From Chlorobiaceae bacterium (GTDB lineage Bacteria > Bacteroidota > Ignavibacteria > Ignavibacteriales > Ignavibacteriaceae): a DNA stretch of 64,000 nucleotides. Below are positions 36,900-44,816 of this stretch, in pieces. Under the pieces are notes generated by a model, which worked only from the letters and a program-made list of their open reading frames with translations, searched no databases and had not been told where the DNA came from. Each line of letters opens with the position of its first letter. Position 1 is the first letter of the stretch. The stretch spans positions 1 through 64,000 of the forward strand of contig PNNF01000009.1 in NCBI GenBank assembly GCA_013824085.1, in the 5' to 3' direction. A program made the translations under genes and the position numbers.

Positions 36900-37453
36900 A
36901 TCTCCTTAATTTCGTTACTGACATCAATTAGATAGACGGCATCTTCGCCATCCACTTCGCTTACTTTTACTTTCACTTCTTCGTTAATAGAAGTTGGAAT
37001 ATTCTTGCCGACGAAGTCTGCTCTAATCGGCAACTCTCTGTGTCCTCTATCAACCAAGACACAAAGCTGAATCGTATTTGGTCTTCCTAAGTCCATTAAT
37101 GCGTTTAGTGCTGAGCGGACTGTTCGTCCAGTATAAAGCACATCATCAATCAAAATAATATTTTTATCACTCACATCGAAAGTGATATTTGAGACTGATA
37201 CTTGTGGTTGCTTTAATCTCTTGCGAAAATCATCTCTGTATAAAGTTGCATCAAGAATGCCGAGAGTAATCTCAACATTATCAATCTCTTTTATTTTTGC
37301 TTGAATTCTTTTTGCGATAAACTCACCACGTGTTTTAACTCCCATTAAAATCAGGTTTAGAGTTCCTTTGTTTTTTTCAATTATTTCATGAGCGATTCTA
37401 GTAATGATTCTCGCCATATTTTGTTCGTCAATTATTTTTGCTTTTATTCTCAT
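36896..37453 (-). CDS. pyrR: PyrR regulator / uracil phosphoribosyltransferase
   Basis: Phosphoribosyltransferase-fold protein that senses UMP/UTP and regulates pyr mRNAs in Gram-positives, often with uracil phosphoribosyltransferase activity. The PRPP motif IILIDDVLYTGRTVRSALNA is intact. The frame is open further upstream to an ATG at 37477, but a strong AAGGAGG lies inside that extension, 11 nt before the ATG at 37453. Starting there gives 185 residues (MRIKAKIIDEQNMAR...), matching the family length, so I chose it. It heads the pyrR-pyrB-pyrC operon; the leader can fold over its ribosome-binding site. Confidence 0.93.
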   Translation of the reverse strand: MRIKAKIIDEQNMARIITRIAHEIIEKNKGTLNLILMGVKTRGEFIAKRIQAKIKEIDNVEITLGILDATLYRDDFRKRLKQPQVSVSNITFDVSDKNIILIDDVLYTGRTVRSALNALMDLGRPNTIQLCVLVDRGHRELPIRADFVGKNIPTSINEEVKVKVSEVDGEDAVYLIDVSNEIKEM

Positions 37454-37464
37454 AAACAAAAAAT

Positions 37465-37489
37465 CCTCCTTGGCCATGAGCCGCAGAGG
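37465..37489 (-). promoter_or_regulatory. Hairpin that would mask the pyrR Shine-Dalgarno
   Basis: In the mRNA, CCTC (37489-37486) pairs with GAGG (37468-37465) of the ribosome-binding site, and GGC (37482-37480) pairs with GCC (37474-37472) around a 5-nt loop, with a small internal loop. This could sequester the SD of pyrR. No PyrR anti-antiterminator or intrinsic attenuator was recognised in the 130-bp leader, so translational control is an alternative. Confidence 0.4.
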
Positions 37490-37611
37490 TTCCTTTCAAT
37501 TATTATAACGGTATTTTCTTTCATCCTTTTCTACTTCTCCGAATAGAGTTAAAGGTCAATTAATTTATTTAGTCAAATTTAAGAATTTTATTTGAATAAT
37601 TTTAAAAAAAA

Positions 37612-38571
37612 TTAAATTTCAATTATTGCACTTTCTCGGGCTAAAAAAACTTCCAATGTTGAATCGGGATAATTTGATTTTTTATATATCAACGCAGTGT
37701 TTAACAATTCACAAATTTGATCATCGCTTCGGTCTGGTGCATGATGAAAGAGCGCCAATTTTTTTACTTCCGCATTTATTGAAATATCTAGTCCGTATAG
37801 TGCTGAACTATGTCCCCAATCAATTTTTTGAATCTCTTCATCAAAAGAATATTGTGCATCGAAGATTAGTAAATCTGTTTGATTGTAAAATTTTAAGTAA
37901 GATTTAATTTGCTCAATCGACATATTAATATATTCAGCATCTGTAGCTAAGACAACAGATTTATTACCTGCTTCAATTCTATACGCAAATGATTTCCCGG
38001 GATGATGAAGTTCTTTATTTGTAATCTGAAAATTGTTCACCTCAATAATTTCATCAGGTATTAGTTGATGAAAAATTTTGTTCGAGGCCATATTCCCAAG
38101 CAAAACAGGGAAGAATCGGAAATCTTGATGAGCTTCAAGACTGGATAATAAATTTTTGTGAACGCTATAAAAATTAATTGTTACATCTTTATTGTATGCG
38201 GGAAGAAAAAATGGAAATCCTGAAATGTGATCGTAATGTGTATGAGTCAGAAAAATGTGAAGTTCATTGAGCTCTTTATTATTTATTTTTTTTTCGAGTG
38301 AATATCCGAGCTCTCTTATTCCAGAACCCATATCAAATATTAGCATCGAATTTTCATTTTCGATTTGAATGCAAGTAGTGTTCCCGCCAATGAGATTGGT
38401 CTTCTCTAAACTTAACTCATTAATAAACGATAATCTTTTTTCGTGAGATGTAATATCTTTGCTGGCAGCAATTTCTAATATTTTGAGAAGACTCGATTTA
38501 TAATTAGAAAAAGTTAATGGAGTTGGAATTGAGCCACGCACACCCCAAAACTTAACTTTCATAATTTTCAT
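37612..38571 (-). CDS. MBL-fold metal-dependent hydrolase
   Basis: 319-residue metallo-beta-lactamase-fold protein of the group that opens with KFWGVRGSIPTP, related to RNase Z/PhnP and class II cyclic-nucleotide phosphodiesterases. The metal site HTHYDH, an early GGNTTCI motif, a LATDAEY segment and a late HHAP His are present. A hydrolase of phosphodiester or cyclic nucleotide bonds in the cytosol is likely; the exact substrate is unknown. It stands alone between the pyr operon and the large kinase, separated by 118 bp or more on each side. Confidence 0.85.
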   Translation of the reverse strand: MKIMKVKFWGVRGSIPTPLTFSNYKSSLLKILEIAASKDITSHEKRLSFINELSLEKTNLIGGNTTCIQIENENSMLIFDMGSGIRELGYSLEKKINNKELNELHIFLTHTHYDHISGFPFFLPAYNKDVTINFYSVHKNLLSSLEAHQDFRFFPVLLGNMASNKIFHQLIPDEIIEVNNFQITNKELHHPGKSFAYRIEAGNKSVVLATDAEYINMSIEQIKSYLKFYNQTDLLIFDAQYSFDEEIQKIDWGHSSALYGLDISINAEVKKLALFHHAPDRSDDQICELLNTALIYKKSNYPDSTLEVFLARESAIIEI

Positions 38572-38689
38572 TAATCCTTTTTTTTATAGAGTTAAAATAA
38601 TAAAATAATATTTTCTACAAAGAATCAATGCTCACATTATTTTTTTATTTGAGGAATTATTTTTTTGATAAAATAGAAAGGAAAAAAAA

Positions 38690-41600
38690 TTATTTAGATG
38701 GCTCTATTTTTCCTTCACCAATAGGAAGGAAAACTGTGAATGTAGTTCCTTCACCGGGTTCGCTTTCTACTTTTATCTTCCCTTTGTGTAGTCCAACAAT
38801 TTCATGAGCAATAGATAGCCCTAATCCTGTTGATGATTCGCCGCCTGTTGGTTGAGCAGACAGTCTTTGGAATTTCCCAAATAATTTTGATTTATCATTA
38901 AGTGTGAATCCAGGACCCGAATCTTTACAAATAATTAGTGCAAATTTTTCTTCAATTTTAAGCTCAACAATAATTTCTTTTTCTAAAGGAGAATATTTAA
39001 CAGCATTGCTTATAAGGTTGTCAATTGCGGCTCTAATCCATTTTAAGTCTGCTTCAATCCATATTTCGGAATCATACTTGAAGATAATTTTTTGTTTTTT
39101 TAGACTTGCCTTTGTTTGATTAATAAAAATAATTTTTTCAACAAGTTCTTTTAAGTTTAAATTAGTTTTAGCTAATTGAAACTTTGTGCTTTCGATAATT
39201 GCAGAATCTAAAATTTCTGTGACTATGTGTAGCATATTTAATGAAGATTTTAAAATAACAGATGCAAACTGTTTTCTTTCACTCGCGCTTAAATTTTCAT
39301 CTTGCAGCATTTCAGAATAACCCAAAATTCCTGTTAATGGATTTTTCAAATCGTGTGCAGCAATCGCCAAAAGATTACTCTTAAATTCATTTACTTTTTG
39401 CAAGTCTTCATTTGTTCTTTCAATTTCAATTTTGGAAAATTGAGTCTCCCGCAATAAATTCTCAGCATATTCTTTTTCATTTTTCAGATCAATGGTTTTT
39501 TCAGCGACCAATAGTTCCAATTTTTCTTTTTCCCGCCTAAGTCTATTTAATCTTCTCTCAAGCAATTGTTGAATCAAAAAATAGAATCCAACAATTAATA
39601 TTATCGCATAGAGTGTTACAGCCCACCATCTAAAATACCATGGGGCAAGAATCGAAAAACTAATCTCTTGTATTTCGCTCCAAAAATTACCTGATTGTTG
39701 TGCACGCACTTGAAAAATATATTCGCCTGGAGGAAGATTATAAAATTCACTTTTATTATCGGAGTTGTAATCCACCCAATCATCCATTAATCCAACGAGA
39801 CGAATTTGATAATTGATTTTGTTAGGATATGTGAGCGATGCAAAAATAATTTCAAGATTTACTTTTCCAACAAATTCAGTTGCAAAATCAGAAATATAAA
39901 TCTGATCATCATTGACTCTCATACCTAATAGCGTTGGCGTTGGAGTCTTATTAATCCGATTTTCTTTTTCTTGTAAATAAAATAATCCGTTTGATGTTGC
40001 AACCCAAATTCTATTGAACTTATCGATTGCAATTCCGTTCGCTGAAACAACAGAATTTTTTAACCCATCGTGACTTGAAAAAGAAACCAGCTGATTATTT
40101 ATTTTGAAAAGCAGATCCTGTTCAGTACCTATCCAATAATTTTTTTTATGGTCAAGGCTTACAGCTTTCATAGGAGAGTGTTGATATTTTTTCTCAGCGA
40201 TTAATAAATTTGAAATTTCTCCATCTTTAATTTTACACAAGCCGCGTGATGAAGCAACAAAAAATTCATTCTTTCCAATCGACTTAAAATCAAATATCAT
40301 TACCTGATTCTTAAAATGTTCATGGTTGCTGATTTCTATCTCTGAAAATTTTCCACTGCTTTTGTTGTAGTGGAATAAATTATAAGTTGAATCGGAATAG
40401 ATAAAATAAATTTCTCCGAGCTCATCAATTGAGAGTAATTGGGAATTGTTTGAGGAGACAGGGAAGTCATAAAAAATAATTTTAAAATCTTTATCAATCC
40501 TGATTACTCTATTTCTCAACTCGACAAATCCCCAACTATTTCCATCCTTATCGATATTGAGGGAAGTGATTCTTCCGCCTAATTCTCGTGGGCTAATAAT
40601 TTTTTCATCGTTACCTTTTTTAACAAATAATTCTGAGTTGCGATATGAAACCCACAAATTATTATTTTGAACATCGAATGAGAAAACCCTTTTTCCTTGG
40701 CTTCTGTGAATCAATTCATAAATAATATTTCCATTTTGATAAATCACTTTGTAGATGTTTTCTTGGTCTGAGAAGTAAATATTCCCCGATTCATCAGCAA
40801 TTAAATTTCTAATATAAATGCTTCCCACGCTTGATAAATCAGCACGAAATTGTGCCTGAGTAAAAATGTTTTTCTTCATCAAAACAATTCCATCATCGCT
40901 ACAAATCCAAATTCCATTTTCTCTATCTTTAAAAATTTTATTAATAGTTCCCGATGAAACTTCTGCAATCCTAACTAATAATTTAGTTTTTGGATTCCAA
41001 CTAAAAAGCCCACTGTTCCAAGTCCCAATTAAATAATTTCCTTCTGGAGTTTTTAGAAATGTCGAAACTTCAGCTAACGAGAGAAGAAGTTTAGAAGTGA
41101 TGGATTTAAAATCTTTTGAATAATGAACCTCTTCGATTCCAAAATTTGTTGCGACAAGAATTCTTCTTGTTCCATTTAATGAAATATGATTTATAAAACT
41201 ATTCGGTAGAGTGGCTTTGTATTGAAGTTTGATAAATTTATCTTTGGCTCTATCAAATCTGAATAGGGAACCAGTCCAAGAGGAAACAATTAAATTATTC
41301 ATTTCATCTTCTACAAACACAAAAGATCTAAAGTAACTATCAGAAGCGTAAGTAGAATCGAATTTATATTTTTTATAGATTCCATTTTTTATTTGAATAA
41401 CTCCGTTAATATCGCTAATCCAAAATGAGCCATCACTTGCCTCAAAAATCGATTTAGGATAAGTCAGTGCGGTATCTGAAGCTGTCGTTGTGCCTTTTAA
41501 TATTGGTTCGTATTGATATCCATGTTGCTTTCTATTTAAATAACCAACGCCAAAATCTGAAGCAACAACTACTCTATTGTTGGAAGAGTTGTACAAAGCT

Positions 41601-41890
41601 TTGATGTATGACGAAGGAATTTCTTCGGAGATTGTAGTGAACGATTTGCCATCATACAATACAAGCCCTGCGTCAGTTCCGATCCAAATAAAACCTGCAG
41701 AGTCCTGAGTGATAGTTTTAACTAAATTGCTCGTTAGCCCTTGTTCATCGTTGTAAAAAAAGAAACCATAATTTTGTGATTTAGTTATTTCTGCAGAAAA
41801 AAAAATTAAAATTGATAAAAGAAAAAAGAATTTTAAAAATATCGAAGTAAGAAATTGTTTAGCAATATGTGGTGTGTTAGTGTTGAGCAT
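38690..41890 (-). CDS. Two-component-system propeller sensor histidine kinase
   Basis: 1066 residues: signal/anchor (about 18-38), a long periplasmic double seven-bladed propeller made of Reg_prop repeats (for example ITQDSAGFIWIGTDAGLVLY, LDHKKNYWIGTEQDLLF), a Y_Y_Y domain (about 675-745), one TM near 757-778, a coiled coil, HisKA with AAHDLKNPLTGILGYSEML (His near 847) and HATPase (NLISNAVKYS, DSGPGF, GLGLSIA). Unlike the Bacteroides hybrid sensors it lacks receiver and AraC domains, so it must signal to a separate regulator not present nearby. Its ligand is unknown; glycans are typical for this family. Confidence 0.92.
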   Translation of the reverse strand: MLNTNTPHIAKQFLTSIFLKFFFLLSILIFFSAEITKSQNYGFFFYNDEQGLTSNLVKTITQDSAGFIWIGTDAGLVLYDGKSFTTISEEIPSSYIKALYNSSNNRVVVASDFGVGYLNRKQHGYQYEPILKGTTTASDTALTYPKSIFEASDGSFWISDINGVIQIKNGIYKKYKFDSTYASDSYFRSFVFVEDEMNNLIVSSWTGSLFRFDRAKDKFIKLQYKATLPNSFINHISLNGTRRILVATNFGIEEVHYSKDFKSITSKLLLSLAEVSTFLKTPEGNYLIGTWNSGLFSWNPKTKLLVRIAEVSSGTINKIFKDRENGIWICSDDGIVLMKKNIFTQAQFRADLSSVGSIYIRNLIADESGNIYFSDQENIYKVIYQNGNIIYELIHRSQGKRVFSFDVQNNNLWVSYRNSELFVKKGNDEKIISPRELGGRITSLNIDKDGNSWGFVELRNRVIRIDKDFKIIFYDFPVSSNNSQLLSIDELGEIYFIYSDSTYNLFHYNKSSGKFSEIEISNHEHFKNQVMIFDFKSIGKNEFFVASSRGLCKIKDGEISNLLIAEKKYQHSPMKAVSLDHKKNYWIGTEQDLLFKINNQLVSFSSHDGLKNSVVSANGIAIDKFNRIWVATSNGLFYLQEKENRINKTPTPTLLGMRVNDDQIYISDFATEFVGKVNLEIIFASLTYPNKINYQIRLVGLMDDWVDYNSDNKSEFYNLPPGEYIFQVRAQQSGNFWSEIQEISFSILAPWYFRWWAVTLYAIILIVGFYFLIQQLLERRLNRLRREKEKLELLVAEKTIDLKNEKEYAENLLRETQFSKIEIERTNEDLQKVNEFKSNLLAIAAHDLKNPLTGILGYSEMLQDENLSASERKQFASVILKSSLNMLHIVTEILDSAIIESTKFQLAKTNLNLKELVEKIIFINQTKASLKKQKIIFKYDSEIWIEADLKWIRAAIDNLISNAVKYSPLEKEIIVELKIEEKFALIICKDSGPGFTLNDKSKLFGKFQRLSAQPTGGESSTGLGLSIAHEIVGLHKGKIKVESEPGEGTTFTVFLPIGEGKIEPSK

Positions 41891-42080
41891 AAAAATTTAA
41901 ACAGCATTCGAGAATTATTTTTAAAATTCGATATCAGTCGTAATAAAATTGTTTTTATTACACTTGTAAAATATGAACAAAATAGTTAGCAGGAAAATTA
42001 ACCTTATTAATAAAGAATCCCCAAATATAGTGGGACTTTCTAAGGAATTATCGTATAAAAAAAATGGAGAGTTATTTCAT
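41891..42080. other. Gap 5' of the propeller kinase with one AT hairpin
   Basis: Left edge of the accessory island and presumed promoter of the large kinase. It contains a 9-bp inverted repeat, GTAATAAAA (41940-41948) and TTTTATTAC (41953-41961), with a 4-nt loop. No gene is seen. Confidence 0.4.
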
Positions 42081-42200
42081 CTACAGCATTTTTCTCGATT
42101 CAACTTTATTTCCTTGGATTAATCTGTAAATGTAAAATCCCGAAACTTTGCTTTTAGCATTCCGATTGACAAGATGCCGGCCAGCATTAATAAAATCGTT
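42081..42200 (-). pseudogene. Fossil of a T9SS type A sorting domain
   Basis: The minus strand reads NDFINAGRHLVNRNAKSK, VSGFYIYRLIQGN and then VESRKML followed by a TAG stop (42081-42083). This is the final ~38 residues of a T9SS sorting domain (compare the VNDF, AGxH, SGxYIYxL and KKM pattern in the two cargo genes nearby), with one Trp replaced. Nothing upstream continues the domain: the NxPNPFNP part is missing and the sequence runs straight into the repeat at 42205. It is the stump of a cargo gene. Confidence 0.75.
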
Positions 42201-42204
42201 TATA

Positions 42205-42367
42205 AAAATATGTTTTAGTCCTTTGTTTTTTATGTAATAATGATTTATTGATCCTCTACGAGGATCGGATGTTTTTTCCTCTATATTTTTTACAATAATA
42301 AAACATCTACGATGTTTTTATGAGTTGAATTCATAGATGATTTAGCAATGTATTATTACAATAAGAA
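42205..42367. repeat. Long direct repeat, left copy (pairs with 47152-47263 and 47880-48002)
   Basis: Bases 42205-42316 recur at 47152-47263 (112 bp, two mismatches counted by eye), and 42245-42367 recur at 47880-48002 (123 bp, nearly identical). The left copy is continuous while the two right copies each carry only part of it, and together they bracket the two T9SS cargo genes. This is the structure expected if the cargo genes were inserted into, or duplicated with, a repeated locus. Confidence 0.9.
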
Positions 42368-42460
42368 ACATCTATGATGTTTAATATAGAATGACCTCGT
42401 AGAGGTCACATTATTGTAATAACGAATACCCAAGAATGAAACTAATCCTCGGAGAGGATT
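42250..42460. repeat. Array of five 17-nt perfect hairpins (REP-like), left cluster
   Basis: Five palindromes share one design, 7-bp arms around a 3-nt centre: GATCCTC-TAC-GAGGATC (42250), AAACATC-TAC-GATGTTT (42301), AAACATC-TAT-GATGTTT (42366), TGACCTC-GTA-GAGGTCA (42392) and AATCCTC-GGA-GAGGATT (42444). They are spaced 26-65 bp apart. The same words return in the right cluster (47197-47952). REP-like elements mobilised by a RAYT transposase elsewhere in the genome are the likely explanation; no such gene is in this window. Confidence 0.85.
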
Positions 42461-42564
42461 TATAAGATTCTTTCAGGAAGATTTTCACTTATCATTCCTT
42501 AAATCCCTTAATTCCCGATTTTCCTTGACATAATTATTTTTTTTTAATAAGTTAAAAACAAAAT

Positions 42565-42710
42565 GAAACGATTTATTAAACATATCGTTTCTCCCGATCC
42601 CAATCGTCTTTACGGGATATTGTTGCACGTGGGAGGCGGGAAATTATTTTTAACCCTAATTGAGTTTTTATATAAAAAGGAAACGGAAAATATTGCCGTT
42701 TCCTTTTATT
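42565..42710 (+). ncRNA. Candidate structured small RNA or leader ending in a terminator
   Basis: Three hairpins follow each other: GAAACGAT/ATCGTTTC (42565-42572 with 42584-42591), ATCCC/GGGAT (around 42597-42616) and the strong terminator stem at 42675-42707. The stretch between contains GC-rich words (GCACGTGGGAGGCGGG) unusual for this genome. A 63-codon frame crosses it but reads through the terminator stem and has no ribosome-binding site. I do not recognise an Rfam family. It may equally be debris of the island. Confidence 0.3.
42675..42707. terminator. Terminator-like hairpin upstream of the subtilase gene
   Basis: AAAAGGAAACGG (42675-42686) pairs perfectly with CCGTTTCCTTTT (42696-42707), 12 bp, 9-nt loop, with T-rich sequence following on both strands. 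It separates the repeat cluster from the subtilase gene and would stop transcription entering or leaving the island. Confidence 0.8.
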
Positions 42711-42809
42711 ATTTTAAACAAAACATAAAAGAATATTATGTTGGTTTTATATAAATGAGAAACTGGAGGATATAAAACAATATTTTTTAACATAAAACAC
42801 GTGGCAAAA

Positions 42810-44753
42810 ATGAAAAAGATTTTTTTAACAATTTCGATTATTACCTTAATAACCGTTAACATTTTTTCACAAGATTCAATCTATACTTTCAACAATCAAG
42901 TATTTCATTTTGAAAATAATAATTGGTATGTTCTAGATGAAGCAACAAGTGAAAAATTCAAAATAAACCCCCGTTCTTTCACGGTAAAACTTAAAGAACA
43001 GATACCTTATATTGCATTTGAAAACTTTTGTCAGGCACAAAATATAAGTATAATCAGAAAAAATAAACTCGGATATATCGACATTCACTTACCAGAAAAT
43101 AGTAATTTCCGTAATTTTTACGGGATATTAAAAAACAAAGCTTTCTTTGAAAATATTCACTTAAACAGCTATGGTAAATCAACGAGTGAAGAAACCAATT
43201 ATCCAAACGACCCATTTTTTAATGAACAATATTATCTTTTTGATTATTATGAACAAGGGTGGCCTTCTATTGATGTTTTAGGAGCATGGGATATAGAAAA
43301 TGGATCAACAAATCAAGTTACAGTTGCTGTGATAGGAATGGGTTTTGACCTGTTACATACAGATTTATTTTTTACATCTGGTTATAATTATGTCTTAAAC
43401 GAAAATCCGAATTGGCCAATTTATACAGACATTGAACAACATCATGAAACTGCAATTGCAGGAATAATTGCAGCAAAAACCAATAACGAAATTGGTATTT
43501 CCGGTATTGCTGGTGGATGGTATCCAAATAATCCAGGTGCTGTAATAATGCCATTGAAAGTTGGCGAAGGAAGGTTTTACGCCCTTGAAGTTATTGATGA
43601 TGCAATAATTTATGCTGCTGAAAATGGAGCTAAAGTTATAAATATGAGTTTTGTTATACCGCCTTCGGCAGCACTTGAAGCTGCAGTTAAATATGCTTAT
43701 AATCAATACGGGTGCATACTAATTTCAACAACTGGTCATTATGGTGGTACAGGAATGCCTTATCCCGCTAGATATTCAGAAGTTCTTGCTATTGGCGGAA
43801 TATTAAAAGATTGGTCACGTTTAGGTAGAATCGGAGAACAACCAGATGATATTGATGCAGTGGCACCTGCTGAAGATATATTTACTACATTTAATGCCGA
43901 TAATTATGGCAATATTGGTTCGGGCACATCATTTGCAGCGCCACAAGTTGCCGGTATTTCTGCATTATTATTATCTAAACATCCAAATTTAATTCCTATG
44001 GATATTAAGAATATTGTCAAACATGCATCAGTTTATGAACCTAACATGGAAAATGATCCACTTAAATTTGGAAATGGTTTAATAAAAGCAGATAGAGCAT
44101 TGAACGCTATAATTCAAAATTGGGAAGTACTACCACCATATCCCAATAATTTACGGGTATCTGCTATACCAAATCAACACCCGGTTTTGACCTGGCCTAC
44201 TATTTTACCTTTTAAAAGAGGTGATATAATTGAAAAGTATAATATCTACCGTTCAATAGGTACTGCACCTTATAAATTTATAAAAGTTAGTGAAGTAAAC
44301 CATAATTCAGTATTACAAAACCATACCTGGGTTGACAACAGTTATACAGTCGATGGCGGTGGTGTTCCTTACTACCGGTACAGAGTTACATCTGAAGACG
44401 TTAAGCAAATACAATCTATAACATCAAATGAAGTTGTAGTTAATGCGAATATAGGTTGGAAAATTAATACTGGAATAAGTGGTGAAATTTTTGATTACAA
44501 CCTATCCCAAAACTACCCCAACCCTTTTAACCCCTCAACAACCATTTCCTTTTCTATTAAGGAAACAGGGTTGGTTACACTAAGCGTATATAATATATTG
44601 GGGCAATTATTATCTGTTGCAGTAAATGAAGTCAAAGAACCGGGAAATTACACCACACAATTTGATGCTTCTTTACTCTCAAGCGGTGTTTATATTTATC
44701 AACTAAAGGTGAATGACTTTATTTCATCAAAGAAAATGGTAATTACAAAGTAA
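42810..44753 (+). CDS. Secreted S8 subtilisin-family protein lacking the catalytic Asp, T9SS cargo
   Basis: 647 residues from the ATG at 42810 (a GTG three codons earlier is possible). Signal peptide about 1-20, peptidase S8 domain about 135-400, Fn3-like domain about 425-530, and a T9SS sorting domain at the C-terminus (NYPNPFNPSTTISFSI ... KKMVITK). In the S8 domain the expected VAVIDTG reads VAVIGMG, so the catalytic Asp is Gly (near residue 176); HGTHVAG is HETAIAG (His kept, near 212); the Ser motif GTSFAAP is intact (near 374). It may be an inactive or specialised surface protein. Repeats flank the gene pair. Confidence 0.88.
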   Translation: MKKIFLTISIITLITVNIFSQDSIYTFNNQVFHFENNNWYVLDEATSEKFKINPRSFTVKLKEQIPYIAFENFCQAQNISIIRKNKLGYIDIHLPENSNFRNFYGILKNKAFFENIHLNSYGKSTSEETNYPNDPFFNEQYYLFDYYEQGWPSIDVLGAWDIENGSTNQVTVAVIGMGFDLLHTDLFFTSGYNYVLNENPNWPIYTDIEQHHETAIAGIIAAKTNNEIGISGIAGGWYPNNPGAVIMPLKVGEGRFYALEVIDDAIIYAAENGAKVINMSFVIPPSAALEAAVKYAYNQYGCILISTTGHYGGTGMPYPARYSEVLAIGGILKDWSRLGRIGEQPDDIDAVAPAEDIFTTFNADNYGNIGSGTSFAAPQVAGISALLLSKHPNLIPMDIKNIVKHASVYEPNMENDPLKFGNGLIKADRALNAIIQNWEVLPPYPNNLRVSAIPNQHPVLTWPTILPFKRGDIIEKYNIYRSIGTAPYKFIKVSEVNHNSVLQNHTWVDNSYTVDGGGVPYYRYRVTSEDVKQIQSITSNEVVVNANIGWKINTGISGEIFDYNLSQNYPNPFNPSTTISFSIKETGLVTLSVYNILGQLLSVAVNEVKEPGNYTTQFDASLLSSGVYIYQLKVNDFISSKKMVITK

Positions 44754-44769
44754 TAATCATAATTTTCAT

Positions 44770-44796
44770 TTGTCCCCGTAAATTATGCGGGGACAA
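44770..44796. terminator. Intercistronic hairpin between the two cargo genes
   Basis: TTGTCCCCG (44770-44778) pairs with CGGGGACAA (44788-44796), 9-bp GC-rich stem and 9-nt loop. There is no T tract, so it could be a partial terminator or an mRNA-stability hairpin that sets the ratio of the two cargo proteins. Confidence 0.6.
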
Positions 44797-44816
44797 TTAA
44801 ATATTTAAGGTACATA

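Noticed and set aside
37454-37477. Eight-codon longer pyrR start
   Set aside because: The extension contains the AAGGAGG ribosome-binding site of the internal ATG and exceeds the family's usual N-terminus.
42563-42754. 63-codon open frame
   Set aside because: It runs through a 12-bp terminator stem and two other hairpins and has no ribosome-binding site; better explained as structured non-coding DNA.
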